This document shows positions 11,530 to 20,147 of a DNA stretch of 64,000 bases, piece after piece. Source of the stretch: Burkholderiaceae bacterium (lineage in GTDB: Bacteria; Pseudomonadota; Gammaproteobacteria; Burkholderiales; Burkholderiaceae_C). The stretch is taken from assembly GCA_016790515.1 (NCBI GenBank), contig JAEUOY010000064.1, positions 1 to 64,000 on the forward strand, given 5' to 3'. Below the pieces are notes generated by a model. That model did no database searches and was not told where the DNA came from. It worked only from the letters and a program-made list of their open reading frames with translations. The translations under genes were made by a program, and so were the position numbers. Position 1 is the stretch's first letter; every line of letters starts with the position of its first letter.

Positions 11530-12192
11530 TCAGCGGGGTTGCGCCGGCGGCTGCCCGGAGCGCGGCGAACGCGGCCCGTACAGCACGCCCTCGGGTCCGC
11601 CGATGAGGCGCGCACCGGCGACGCCGGCGTAGCCGTAGGCGGCATCGGTCGTCGCGCTGACGATCTGGTTGACCACCGCCTGCACCAGCAAGCCGATGAG
11701 CCCGGCCTGGCCCGCCTGCTGCTGCTCGGCCGACGAGGCGCGCGCCGTGCCCTCCCACAGCAGGGCGCCATCGCGCAGATCGACCAGCCTGGCGCTGACA
11801 TTGACTGCGGTTTCGCTGACGATCACCTGGTAGCGCGTGCCGTATTCGCTGACGCGCAGGTACAGCGCCGCGTCGGCGCCGAAGAACTGCCGCAGCCGGT
11901 CGGCCGGGATCTGCTGGGCATCGTGCGAGGTGGTGACGCCGTTCTGCTTGAAGGTCTCGTCGGCCAGCGTGACCGGCACGACGTAGTAGCCGGCCTCGGC
12001 CAGTGGCCGCGTGATGCTGGACCACACCGCCGGCGTGGCCTTGATGTCGGGCGACTCGTTCAGCGGCGGCAGCACCAGGATGACCGCCGGCCGCGCACGC
12101 TGGAACGCCGAGTAGTCCTTCGGCGCCCTGGTGGCGCAGGCGCCGAGCAGCAGTGGCGCCAGCAGGGCACCGAGCCAGGCGATGCGCCTCAT
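11530..12192 (-). CDS. DUF799 (GNA1162-type) lipoprotein
   Basis: 220-residue predicted outer-membrane lipoprotein: signal sequence MRRIAWLGALLAPLLLGAC with lipobox LGAC (Cys19). The mature part matches the DUF799/GNA1162 family, with the early VLPPLNESPDIKAT segment. The C-terminus is Gly/Pro rich. Start ATG overlaps the stop of the DUF4810 gene as ATGA. It is the third gene of the conserved CsgG-DUF4810-DUF799 set, which is thought to assemble an envelope complex; the exact role is unknown. Confidence 0.88.
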   Translation of the reverse strand: MRRIAWLGALLAPLLLGACATRAPKDYSAFQRARPAVILVLPPLNESPDIKATPAVWSSITRPLAEAGYYVVPVTLADETFKQNGVTTSHDAQQIPADRLRQFFGADAALYLRVSEYGTRYQVIVSETAVNVSARLVDLRDGALLWEGTARASSAEQQQAGQAGLIGLLVQAVVNQIVSATTDAAYGYAGVAGARLIGGPEGVLYGPRSPRSGQPPAQPR

Positions 12193-12608
12193 GCCGGCGG
12201 CTGCTTGCCCTGGGCGTCGGGGCGGGCCGGCGCGGCGTCGGGCCCGGCCAGCCGCTTCAGCAGCTGGCCCATGTAGACCGCCGACTCGGGGAAGGCCGTT
12301 TGCTCGGCGTTCCACAGCTCCATCGCCCGGCCCGGATTGCCCACGCTCAGGTAGAGCAGGCCGAGGTGGGCGCGCAGGCCCGGCGGCAGCTGCGCGTTGG
12401 CGGCCCGCGCCTTCCCGGCGTGCGCCTCGATCTCCTGGATCTGCTGCTCGGGGCTGATGCCCTCGCGCAGCAGGTAGGCGTACTGCTGGCGCGGAAAACC
12501 CTCCCACAGGTACAGCGGCTGGCTCGTCTGCGCGCAGCCGGCCAGGCCGGCGACCAGCAGCGCCACCGCGACGACGCGCGGCCGCCGTGCCCTCAAGGCT
12601 TGCCCCAC
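12189..12608 (-). CDS. DUF4810 lipoprotein
   Basis: 139-residue small lipoprotein with signal peptide and lipobox AGLAGC (Cys25). The mature region LYLWEGFPRQQYAYLLREG followed by a helical TPR-like stretch (about 60-110, GLLYLSVGNPGRAMELWNAE) is the DUF4810 pattern. Proline/alanine-rich tail. The start overlaps the CsgG-family stop by 16 bp, and the end overlaps the DUF799 start by 4 bp, giving a tight three-gene operon. Confidence 0.87.
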   Translation of the reverse strand: MGQALRARRPRVVAVALLVAGLAGCAQTSQPLYLWEGFPRQQYAYLLREGISPEQQIQEIEAHAGKARAANAQLPPGLRAHLGLLYLSVGNPGRAMELWNAEQTAFPESAVYMGQLLKRLAGPDAAPARPDAQGKQPPA

Positions 12609-13264
12609 TTGCCGGCGTCGCGCGCCGCCACCAGGTTGTCGACCGCCTCGCGCATCGCCAGGTCGAGCACCTTGCCGTTGAGCGTCGCGTCGTAGCCCGC
12701 GGTGCCGCCGAAGCCCACCACCTCGCGCGTCGACAGCTCGTACTCGCCGGCGCCGCGCGCCGAGTACACGACCTCCGAGGTCAGCGTGTCGACGACGTTC
12801 AGCGTGATCTTGGCGTAGGCCACCTGCGAACGGCCGCGGCCGAGGATGCCGAACAGCTGCTGGTCACCGACCTCCTTGCGGCCGAACTCGGTGATGTCGC
12901 CGGTGACCAGGAACGCAGCGCCGCGCAAGGTCGGCGACACGCCCTGCAGCTTCGCCTCCTGGGTGATCTCGCCGAGGTTCTCGCGCTCCAGCATGTTGAA
13001 GCGCTGCGACTGCTGCAGGTGCGCGACCAGCGAGGTCTTGGCCTGGCTGCCCAGGCGGTCGATGCCGTCGGAGAACACGCCCATCATGTAGTTGGAGCGG
13101 TTGTCGAACTTGCCCACCGCCACCGGAATGCGCGGGCCCTGCGCGGGGGTGCTGGCCGACTGCACCTTGGCCACCTCGACGGTGCGCGAGCTTTCGGTGG
13201 CGCAGCCTGCGACGAGGAAGGCGCCGGTCAACACGACGATCAGCGGGACGGCTGCCCTGAACAT
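12593..13264 (-). CDS. CsgG/HfaB-family lipoprotein
   Basis: 223-residue lipoprotein. The ATG giving MFRAAVPLIVVLTG is chosen because it begins a good lipoprotein signal with lipobox VAGC (Cys21); the open frame extends 20 codons further without a signal. The mature domain has the CsgG core: IPVAVGKFDNRSNY, LVAHLQQSQRFNMLERENL and a C-terminal beta-rich part. CsgG homologues form outer-membrane export channels for curli or other cargo, but no curli subunit genes are nearby. First gene of the trio with DUF4810 and DUF799. Confidence 0.88.
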   Translation of the reverse strand: MFRAAVPLIVVLTGAFLVAGCATESSRTVEVAKVQSASTPAQGPRIPVAVGKFDNRSNYMMGVFSDGIDRLGSQAKTSLVAHLQQSQRFNMLERENLGEITQEAKLQGVSPTLRGAAFLVTGDITEFGRKEVGDQQLFGILGRGRSQVAYAKITLNVVDTLTSEVVYSARGAGEYELSTREVVGFGGTAGYDATLNGKVLDLAMREAVDNLVAARDAGKWGKP

Positions 13265-13298
13265 GAAGATCACCTCGTTCGGCTGGGGATGGGATCGG

Positions 13299-14102
13299 TC
13301 AGTAATGGATGCTGCGCGGTGCACCGCCGCCGACGGCGACCGCGTCGCCGTTGATCGCGCGCGACTTCGGCGAGCACAGGAAGGCCACGACGTCGGCCAC
13401 TTCGGCTGCGTCGACGAGGTGGTGGATCGAGTTGACCGCCGCCATCTGGGCCTCGACCGCCTCGGCCGCCACGCCCTGGGCGGCGGCGCGCGCAGCCACC
13501 AGCGGCGCGGTGCGCTCGGTGCGGGTCAGCCCCGGGTGGACGACCGTCACGTTGATGCCCGACGGGCCGAACTCGTCGGCCATGTTCTTGGTCAGCGCCG
13601 CGACGGCCACGTTGCGGATGCTGCCCACCGTGTTGCCGGTCTGGCGCGCCGCCAGCCCGCTGATGTTGACGATGCGCCCCCAGCCCCGCGCCTGCATGCC
13701 GCCGACCACCTCGCGCGCGCAGCGGATGTAGCCCATCACCTTGGTGTCGAGCTCGCCGTGGAAGAACGCGCCGCTGATCTCGGCCAGCGTCGGCGGCGCC
13801 GCGAAGCCGGCGGGTTCCGCTGCCGCGTTGACGAGGATGTCGATCGTCCCGCCCAGTGCCTGAACGGCTTCGGCCACGGCCCGGCGCACGGACTCGTCGT
13901 CGGTCGTGTCGCCGCACACGCCGACCACCCGCCGGCCGCTCGCCGCGGCCAGTTCGGCTGCCGCCGCGTTCAGCGCATCGGCATGGCGGGCCAGCAGCGC
14001 AACGTCGGCGCCTTCCAGCGCCAGCACGCGGGCGACGGCCTTGCCGATGCCGCGGCTGCCGCCGGTGACCAGGGCGCGCTTGCCGGTGAGTTTCAAGTCC
14101 AT
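13299..14102 (-). CDS. Short-chain dehydrogenase/reductase-like protein lacking the usual YxxxK
   Basis: 267-residue Rossmann protein with the SDR cofactor motif TGGSRGIG (about 14-21), the NAAAEP variant of NNAG and the NISG serine (about 140). Where the catalytic Tyr-x-x-x-Lys is expected the sequence reads SIRNVAVAALTK, so Ser and Asn stand in place of Tyr and Lys. The C-terminal HPGLTRTE and final glycine-rich GDAVAVGGG are normal for the family. Either it uses other residues or it is a non-catalytic or differently acting relative. It lies 34 bp downstream of the CsgG start on the same strand but reads as a separate unit. Confidence 0.85.
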   Translation of the reverse strand: MDLKLTGKRALVTGGSRGIGKAVARVLALEGADVALLARHADALNAAAAELAAASGRRVVGVCGDTTDDESVRRAVAEAVQALGGTIDILVNAAAEPAGFAAPPTLAEISGAFFHGELDTKVMGYIRCAREVVGGMQARGWGRIVNISGLAARQTGNTVGSIRNVAVAALTKNMADEFGPSGINVTVVHPGLTRTERTAPLVAARAAAQGVAAEAVEAQMAAVNSIHHLVDAAEVADVVAFLCSPKSRAINGDAVAVGGGAPRSIHY

Positions 14103-14213
14103 GGGAGGCCTGTCGGTGATCTCTGGGTGATGGCCTCGGCGAAGCCGGCGCCGATTCTGCCGGACCCCCGGGCGGCCCGCGCGGCGTGGTGACGCGCGCA
14201 CAATGCGGCGACG

Positions 14214-15233
14214 ATGCCGAGCAGCCGGGACATCGCCAACGACGCGAGCGGCGCCCGCCAGGCCGGGTTCGGCTTCGCCGCGGCGCACGATCTGCCGATC
14301 CCCTACCTGGAGCGCACCCGCCGCTGGTACCAGGCGCTGGGCTACGGCGCGCCCTACGAGTGGGCGCACTACGGCGAGGTGCCGTTCCAGCCGTTGTGCA
14401 AGCCCTTGTCCGCCTGCCGCATCGCGCTGGTGACGACCGCCGCGCCGTTCGTGCCGGGTGCCGGCGACCAGGGCCCCGGCGCGCCCTACAACGCCCGCGC
14501 CAAGTTCTACGCCGTCTATTCGGGCGACACCGCAAGCGACCCCGACCTGCGCATCGCGCATGTGGCGATCGACCGCCAGCACACCCGGGCCGACGACCTG
14601 GCGGCGTATTTCCCGCTGGCTGAGTTGCGCCGCCAGGCCGTGGCCGGCCGCATCGGCTCGGTCGCGCCGCGCTTTCACGGCGCGCCGACCAACCGCAGCC
14701 AGCGCGTGACGATCGAGGTCGACGCGCCCGAGATCGTCGAACGCTGCCGCGCCGATGGCGTCGATGCCGTTTTGCTGCTGCCCAACTGCCCGGTATGCCA
14801 CCAGACCGTCAGCCTGGTCGCGCGCCAGCTGGAGCGCTCGGGCATCGCCAGCCTGGTGATGGGCTGCGCCAAGGACATCGTCGAGCGGGTCGGCGTGCCG
14901 CGCCTGCTGTTCTCCGACTTCCCGCTCGGCAATGCCGCCGGGCGGCCGAACGACCACGCCTCGCAGGCCTTCACGCTCGATCTGGCGCTGCGCACGCTGG
15001 AAGCCGCGCCGGCTGCGCGCACCACCGTGCAGTCGCCGCTGCGATGGTCCGACGACCCCGGCTGGAAGCTCGACTACTGCAACATCGAGCGCCTGTCGCC
15101 CGACGAGATCAGGCGCCGCCGGGCCGAGTTCGACGAGGGCAAGGAACAGGCCCGGGCCTTGCGAGAACTGCAAGCCGCGCTGCAGCGCGGCGAAGATCGG
15201 CAGGCCGGTCAGTCGTTGTCGTCCGGCCCGTAG
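14214..15233 (+). CDS. Glycine/sarcosine/betaine reductase B-like protein, cysteine form
   Basis: 339-residue relative of the selenoprotein B (GrdB) family of glycine/betaine/D-proline reductases. In clostridial enzymes the active site carries selenocysteine; here the corresponding site reads LLLPNCPVCHQT (Cys192 and Cys195), so the redox centre is a CxxC. No GrdA, GrdC or thioredoxin genes are adjacent. The family is found scattered in aerobic proteobacteria with unknown substrate; a thiol-based reduction or C-N bond cleavage is inference. The gene is divergent from the SDR and overlaps ribA convergently by 25 bp. Confidence 0.82.
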   Translation: MPSSRDIANDASGARQAGFGFAAAHDLPIPYLERTRRWYQALGYGAPYEWAHYGEVPFQPLCKPLSACRIALVTTAAPFVPGAGDQGPGAPYNARAKFYAVYSGDTASDPDLRIAHVAIDRQHTRADDLAAYFPLAELRRQAVAGRIGSVAPRFHGAPTNRSQRVTIEVDAPEIVERCRADGVDAVLLLPNCPVCHQTVSLVARQLERSGIASLVMGCAKDIVERVGVPRLLFSDFPLGNAAGRPNDHASQAFTLDLALRTLEAAPAARTTVQSPLRWSDDPGWKLDYCNIERLSPDEIRRRRAEFDEGKEQARALRELQAALQRGEDRQAGQSLSSGP

Positions 15234-15880
15234 TGCCCCATGCGGCGCGACTTGGTGCGCAGGTAGGCGGCGTTGTGCGGGTTCGGCGGCGTGTGCAGCG
15301 GCACGCGCTGGATGACATCGATGCCCAGCCGCTGCAGCGCCTCGACCTTGGCCGGGTTGTTGGTCAGCAGTCGTACCTGATGCACGCCCAGTGCGCGCAG
15401 CATGTCGGCGGCCAGCGTGTAGTCGCGCGCATCGTCGGGCAGGCCGAGCAGGCGGTTGGCCTCGACGGTGTCGGCGCCGGACTGCTGCAGCGCATAGGCG
15501 CGGATCTTGTTGACGAGGCCGATGCCGCGGCCTTCCTGGCGCAGGTACAGCAGCACGCCGCGGCCGGCCGCGGCGATCGCCTTCAGCCCCGCCTCGAGCT
15601 GGGCGCCGCAGTCGCACTTCAGGCTGAACAGCGTGTCGCCGGTCAGGCATTCGCTGTGCAGGCGCACCAGCACCGGCTCGCCGTCGTCGAGCGGCCCCAG
15701 GCTCATCGCGGCATGTTCGGCGCCGGTGGCCGGGTCGACCAGGCCGTGCAGGTCGAACTCGCCCCAGCGCGTGGGCAGCCTGCAGCTGACCATCGTGCCG
15801 GCGGGCAGGGGTTCGGGCAGCGGCGGTGCCGGCGGCCCGGCGACGATGCCCGCGCGGGCGGGCGATGGGCGAACGGTCAT
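15209..15880 (-). CDS. ribA: GTP cyclohydrolase II
   Basis: First enzyme of riboflavin synthesis, opening GTP to 2,5-diamino-6-ribosylamino-4-pyrimidinone 5'-phosphate. The 223-residue product has the zinc cysteines (SECLTGD Cys78; KCDCG Cys89 and Cys91), RQEGRGIGL (114-122) for substrate binding and LLTNNP further on. It stands alone without a fused DHBP synthase domain. The start MTVRPSPARAG is preferred to an upstream in-frame ATG that adds an unconserved 31 residues. No FMN riboswitch is seen in front of it. Confidence 0.93.
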   Translation of the reverse strand: MTVRPSPARAGIVAGPPAPPLPEPLPAGTMVSCRLPTRWGEFDLHGLVDPATGAEHAAMSLGPLDDGEPVLVRLHSECLTGDTLFSLKCDCGAQLEAGLKAIAAAGRGVLLYLRQEGRGIGLVNKIRAYALQQSGADTVEANRLLGLPDDARDYTLAADMLRALGVHQVRLLTNNPAKVEALQRLGIDVIQRVPLHTPPNPHNAAYLRTKSRRMGHYGPDDND

Positions 15881-16011
15881 GGCAGGGGCCGGGCCTCGTG
15901 GCCCGGCCGGTTCCGGAATCGGGCCCCATTGTCGGCGATCGCGCCGCACCGGCCCGGCACGCGGGGGACACACCGGCAGGGCATGCCCGGCCGCCGATCA
16001 GCCGATCCGGC

Positions 16012-17580
16012 TCAGACGATGCGGCTCTTGTGGCCCGCCCAGTACCGGTCGCGCAGCACGCGCTTGTACAGCTTGCCGGTCGGCAGCCGCGGCAGCTGGT
16101 CGCTGAAGTCGATCGTGCGCGGGCACTTCAGGTGCGCCAGCTGCTGGCGGCAGAAGTCGATCAGCTCGGCCGCCACCTCGGGCGTGTGCGGCACGCCGGG
16201 CACCGTCTGCACCACCGCCTTGACCTCCTCGCCGAGGTCCTCGTTGGGCACGCCGAACACCGCCGCGTCGGCGACCTTCGGGTGGGTGATCAAGAGGTTC
16301 TCGCATTCCTGCGGGTAGATGTTGACGCCGCCCGAGATGATCATGAAGGTCGAGCGGTCGGTCAGGTACAGGAAGCCGTCGTCGTCGAGGTAGCCCATGT
16401 CGCCGACGGTGGTCATCGTGCCGTCGGGCGAGCGGGTCAGCGCGGTGCGCCCGGGGTCGTTGAAGTACTCGAAGGGGTTGGCGGTCTTGAACCAGACCTC
16501 GCCGGCCTGGCCGCGCGGCAGCGGCTGCATCTGCTCGTCCAGGATGTGGATGTCGCCCATCAGCACGCGGCCGACGCTGCCGCGGTGGGCCAGCCACTCG
16601 GGCGTGTTGCAGGCGGTGAAGCCCATGCCCTCGGTGGCGCCGTAGTACTCGTGGACGATCGGGCCCCACCAGTCGATCATCGCCTCCTTGACCTGGGCCG
16701 GGCAGGGCGCTGCGGCATGCACCGCAATCTTCAGCGACGAGACGTCGGCCTTGGCGCGTTCCTCGGGCGGCAGCTTCAGCATGCGCGAGAACATCGTCGG
16801 CACCAGCTGGCTGTGCGTGACCCGGTACTTCGGGATCAGCGCCAGGTACTGCTGCGGGTCGAAGTGCTCCATGATGATCACCGTGCCGCCGTGGCGCAGC
16901 GCCAGGCTGACGTTGGCCAGCGGCGCCGAGTGGTACAGCGGCGCCGGCGACAGGTAGGTCATGCCTTCCTCGCACTGCCACAGCTTGCTGAGGAAGTCGA
17001 ACAGCGGCAGCGGCTGGCTCGGCGGGTTCTCGGGCAGCGGCCGCAGGATGCCCTTGGGCCGGCCGGTGGTGCCCGACGAATACAGCATCGGCGTGCCCAG
17101 CCACTCGTCGGCGATCGGGGTCACGGGCCGGCCGGCGATCGCGGCGTCGAAATCGGTCAGCCGCGCCGCGCCGGCGCGGCCCTCGGCCGCCGCGCCGCCG
17201 CCGACCACCAGGCACAGCGCGACGTTCGGGCATTGCGCCAGCGCCTCGCGGGCGACCGCCAGCTTCTCGGCCGAGGTGATCAGCAGCTTGGCCTCGCTGT
17301 TGTTCAGGATGTAGGCCAGCTCGTCGGCCTGCAGGTAGCCGTTGACGCAGGTGTAGTACAGGCCGCTGCGCTCGCCGGCGACGCAGGCCTCGAGGTAGTG
17401 CGCGTTGTTCTCCATGAACACCGCGTAGTGGCCCAGCCGCTGCAGGCCCTGCGCGCGCAGCAGGTGCGCGAGCTGGTTGCTGCGGGCCTCGAGCTGGCCG
17501 TAGGTCAATGCCTTGCCGCTGGTGGCCATGACGAAGGCCGGCCGGTCGGCGAACTGCCGGGCGTACTTGCCTGGGTACAT
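16012..17580 (-). CDS. AMP-dependent acyl-CoA synthetase
   Basis: 522-residue ANL ligase with YSSGTTGRPKGI (about 172-183), EYYGATEGMGF, VGDMGYLDDDGFLYLTDR and the C-terminal catalytic lysine in LPTGKLYKR. It is a different subgroup from the ligase at 9675-11285, with a VHAAAPCP loop and a shorter hinge. The acid substrate is not evident. It stands as a monocistronic unit on the minus strand between ribA and the DTW gene. Confidence 0.9.
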   Translation of the reverse strand: MYPGKYARQFADRPAFVMATSGKALTYGQLEARSNQLAHLLRAQGLQRLGHYAVFMENNAHYLEACVAGERSGLYYTCVNGYLQADELAYILNNSEAKLLITSAEKLAVAREALAQCPNVALCLVVGGGAAAEGRAGAARLTDFDAAIAGRPVTPIADEWLGTPMLYSSGTTGRPKGILRPLPENPPSQPLPLFDFLSKLWQCEEGMTYLSPAPLYHSAPLANVSLALRHGGTVIIMEHFDPQQYLALIPKYRVTHSQLVPTMFSRMLKLPPEERAKADVSSLKIAVHAAAPCPAQVKEAMIDWWGPIVHEYYGATEGMGFTACNTPEWLAHRGSVGRVLMGDIHILDEQMQPLPRGQAGEVWFKTANPFEYFNDPGRTALTRSPDGTMTTVGDMGYLDDDGFLYLTDRSTFMIISGGVNIYPQECENLLITHPKVADAAVFGVPNEDLGEEVKAVVQTVPGVPHTPEVAAELIDFCRQQLAHLKCPRTIDFSDQLPRLPTGKLYKRVLRDRYWAGHKSRIV

Positions 17581-17693
17581 CGGGTCGCTCCTCGGTGGAT
17601 GGGCGCGGGCCGCCGGGCCGGCGCGATCGACGGCGATTGTCCGGATGGTTCGTGCGGCCGGGCCTGGGGCTTGCCCGCTGTGTCGCCGAGGCG

Positions 17694-18302
17694 TCAGCGC
17701 CGCAGCGCCTGGTGGCCGCGCCGTTGTCGCGCCGCTTCATCGGCGACCCAGCCGTCGAACGCCGCCAGCAGCGGGGCATAGCGTCCGGCATCGCCTTCGA
17801 GCGTGCCCAGCGCCAGGCAGGTGGCCTCCAGCGTCGACAGCTGGCCGGGCCGCCGCGCCTTGCGGATCGCATAGCGCGACGGTGGCGGCGAGCGCAGCGG
17901 CCAGCGCGGCAGCGCGGCCAGCCAGGGGTTGTCGTGCAGCAGCCTGCGGGTCTTGCGCCAGGTGCCGTCGAGCACCAGCAGGCCGGCGGTGACGGAGCCG
18001 GGCGGCGGGTCATCCGCAGCGGCCGGGTACAGCAGCCGCCAGCCTGCCGACGGCAGCGCGTCGGGTTCGAAGCGTTCGCCGACGCGGCACTCGAGCCGCT
18101 GCAGGCTCAGCCGCAGCAGCGGCAGGCTGCCCTTGGCCTGGCCGGCCTCCAGCGGGTGCTGCAGCACCTGCACCGGCACCCGGTTGGCGGTGGGGCGTAC
18201 CCAGGCGCACAGGCAGGCCGGCAGCGGGCGGTCGCAGCGCGGGCAGCGCGCGCGCCGCGGCGCGGCGGCCGCGGGGCAGGGCGGAAGGGTGTCGGCCGGC
18301 AT
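17694..18302 (-). CDS. DTW-domain tRNA-uridine aminocarboxypropyltransferase
   Basis: 202-residue protein of the DTW family, which transfers the 3-amino-3-carboxypropyl group of S-adenosylmethionine to uridine in tRNA (acp3U). It shows a four-cysteine zinc site (Cys20, Cys23, Cys30, Cys32), LQHPLE (48-52) and the DTW box as LDGTWRKTRR (111-120). The start MPADTLPPCP is the only in-frame ATG close to the zinc site. No operon partner is obvious. Confidence 0.88.
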   Translation of the reverse strand: MPADTLPPCPAAAAPRRARCPRCDRPLPACLCAWVRPTANRVPVQVLQHPLEAGQAKGSLPLLRLSLQRLECRVGERFEPDALPSAGWRLLYPAAADDPPPGSVTAGLLVLDGTWRKTRRLLHDNPWLAALPRWPLRSPPPSRYAIRKARRPGQLSTLEATCLALGTLEGDAGRYAPLLAAFDGWVADEAARQRRGHQALRR

Positions 18303-18316
18303 CGTGCAGGGACATT

Positions 18317-18655
18317 GTGGCTTCGGCGGCGCTGCTTGGGCTTGCGCTGGAAGCCGTCGTTCTGTTCTTCCAGCTCGGTGCGGTGGCCGGTCTGGCGAAG
18401 TCGGACTCGAAGCTGCCGCTGGCCCTGGACGACGCCCGGTCGATCTACCTGCTGCTGGCCGGCGGCCTGCTGATCGGCTGGGCGCGCAAGGCGCGCGCGG
18501 TGCCACCCGGGGACGCCGGCCGCCGCATCCGCATGGCGGTGATCTGCGACCCAGCCACCGCCGAAGCCATGCCGGCGCGCGCCGGTGTCAGGACAAGGCC
18601 AGCCGGCGCGGCGCGCCGCCGCGTTCCCATTGCCAGAGCCCGCCGTCGGCGCTGA
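18317..18655 (+). CDS. Possible small membrane protein, unrecognised
   Basis: A GTG-initiated 112-codon frame divergent from the DTW gene. The first 60 residues hold two hydrophobic segments (ALLGLALEAVVLFFQLGAV and SIYLLLAGGLLIGWA), which is more than expected of a random frame. The last 40 residues are arginine-rich and overlap the 3' end of the RCC1-like gene on the other strand, so the true end or the reality of the gene is doubtful. No family recognised. Confidence 0.35.
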   Translation: MASAALLGLALEAVVLFFQLGAVAGLAKSDSKLPLALDDARSIYLLLAGGLLIGWARKARAVPPGDAGRRIRMAVICDPATAEAMPARAGVRTRPAGAARRRVPIARARRRR

Positions 18656-19487
18656 GCGCCAGCGTCGCGGTGTCGCCCGCCGCGGCGGCGAGCACGGCGT
18701 CGCGCAGCTGGCGCGGCTCGATGCCGAAGCCTTCGCCCCAGGCCCACAGGCTGCCGTCGTCGCGGATCGCCAGCGAATGGCGCGATCCGGTGGCAATCGC
18801 GCGTGCACCGTCGAAGATCGGGCCCCAGCGGTCGGCCTTGTCGCCCAGGCCGTGCGCGGCCAGCGGGCCGAAGCGGTTCCCGCCGGTGCCCAGCACCATG
18901 CCGTCACGGCGCAGGTAGATCGCATGGCCGGTGTGGGCCTTCACCGCCACGGCGTCGCTTGCAGTGCCGACGAAGTCGGGGCTCGCCGCGAGGCGGCCGT
19001 CGCCGTACTGGCCGCGGTGCGCCAGGCCGGTGACCCACAGCCTGCCGTCCTGGCGAACGTAGTAGTCGGCGCCGTCGCCGATGCAGGCCGCCACCACGTC
19101 GGCGGCCACGCGCCGCGGCGCGGCGCCGCCGTGCCACAGCTGGCGCGACGCATCGATCGCGAACCAGCCCGATTCGCCGGCCGCGAAGGCCGCCACGCCG
19201 GACATCAGCAAGTCCGCCTGCCGCGGGTCGTCGCGCCAGCGCAGCAGCCGGCCGTCGTCGAGCAGCGCGAAGCAGGTATCGCGGCCCACGCCCACCTGGC
19301 GCACGCCGTCGCGCTGCGACGCGGGCCGGCCCTGGCCGCGCCAGGCGTAGGCCACGCCGCCGACCAGCGCCATGTGGCGCTCGTAGTACGAGGCCAGTGA
19401 CGGCGCCGATCCGTCGGCCTGGGTGCCGGTGCCGGACAGGGTCATGGCCGATCCGCTGAGCAGTGCGAGGACGCGGCGCCGGCGCAT
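18588..19487 (-). CDS. Exported RCC1-like beta-propeller protein
   Basis: 299 residues beginning with an Arg-rich n-region and hydrophobic segment (MRRRRVLALLSGSAMTLSG), a probable signal peptide. The rest is built of RCC1-type repeats, for example GSRHSLAIRDDGSLWAWGEG and ACIGDGADYYVRQDGRLWVTG, spaced about 45-50 residues apart. Such propellers are usually binding scaffolds. It is the third gene after an exported deaminase and an ankyrin protein, 9 bp behind the ankyrin stop. Ligand unknown. Confidence 0.8.
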   Translation of the reverse strand: MRRRRVLALLSGSAMTLSGTGTQADGSAPSLASYYERHMALVGGVAYAWRGQGRPASQRDGVRQVGVGRDTCFALLDDGRLLRWRDDPRQADLLMSGVAAFAAGESGWFAIDASRQLWHGGAAPRRVAADVVAACIGDGADYYVRQDGRLWVTGLAHRGQYGDGRLAASPDFVGTASDAVAVKAHTGHAIYLRRDGMVLGTGGNRFGPLAAHGLGDKADRWGPIFDGARAIATGSRHSLAIRDDGSLWAWGEGFGIEPRQLRDAVLAAAAGDTATLALSADGGLWQWERGGAPRRLALS

Positions 19488-19496
19488 CGGCAGCCG

Positions 19497-20147
19497 TCAG
19501 GCCTTGGCGCCGGCGCGGCGCAGGATCTCGGCGATGGCGCGCTGGCCGCGCGCCTGGGCATGCGCCAGCGGCGTCACGCCCTGGGCATCGGCGAGCTGCA
19601 GGTTCGCGCCATGCGCGACCAGCAGGCGCACGATCTCGGTGTGGGCCGCGCCGCCGTCGCCCAGGAGGATGGCCTCGAGCAGTGCCGTCCAGCCGAGGCG
19701 GTTGACATGGTCGATGTCGATCCCGGTCTTCAGCAGCTCACGCACCGTCTCCACATGGCCGTGGTGGGCGGCGGGGATCAGCGCCGTGCCGCCGTAGCGG
19801 TTGGTGCTCTTCAGGTCGGCGCCCGCGGCCAGCGTCAGCCGCAGGATCTGCAGCCGGCCCTGTGCGCCGGCATAGAGGAAGGGCGTGTCCTGGATGTCGT
19901 CCCTGGCGTTGACGTCGGCGCCGCGCTGGATCAGCAGGTGCGCCGCCTCGATGCGGTTGGCCTGGGTGGCCGCCAGCAGCGCGGTGCGGCCGCGCCCATC
20001 GCGCGAGTCCACCGGGGTCTCGGCATCGAGCAGCCGGCGCAGCGTCGCGAGCTCGCCGGCTTCGGCGGCCGACACCAGCGCGGCAGCGTCGGCGCGCGTC
20101 AGCGCCGGCCAGGCGATGGCCACGGCCAGCAGCGGGCGCCGCCTCAC
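19497..20147 (-). CDS. Exported ankyrin-repeat protein
   Basis: 216 residues: an N-terminal signal-like VRRRPLLAVAIAWPALTRADA followed by about five ankyrin repeats (AGELATLRRLLDAETPVDSR, RTALLAATQANRIEAAHLL and so on) and a basic end. The start is the GTG that overlaps the deaminase stop as GTGA; the much longer frame upstream is a shadow of the deaminase gene. Periplasmic ankyrin proteins encoded behind secreted enzymes commonly bind and protect or inhibit the partner; that role here is inference. Confidence 0.82.
   Translation of the reverse strand: MRRRPLLAVAIAWPALTRADAAALVSAAEAGELATLRRLLDAETPVDSRDGRGRTALLAATQANRIEAAHLLIQRGADVNARDDIQDTPFLYAGAQGRLQILRLTLAAGADLKSTNRYGGTALIPAAHHGHVETVRELLKTGIDIDHVNRLGWTALLEAILLGDGGAAHTEIVRLLVAHGANLQLADAQGVTPLAHAQARGQRAIAEILRRAGAKA

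Noticed and set aside
15881..16011. FMN riboswitch before ribA
   Set aside because: No conserved FMN-aptamer core is seen in the short upstream region.
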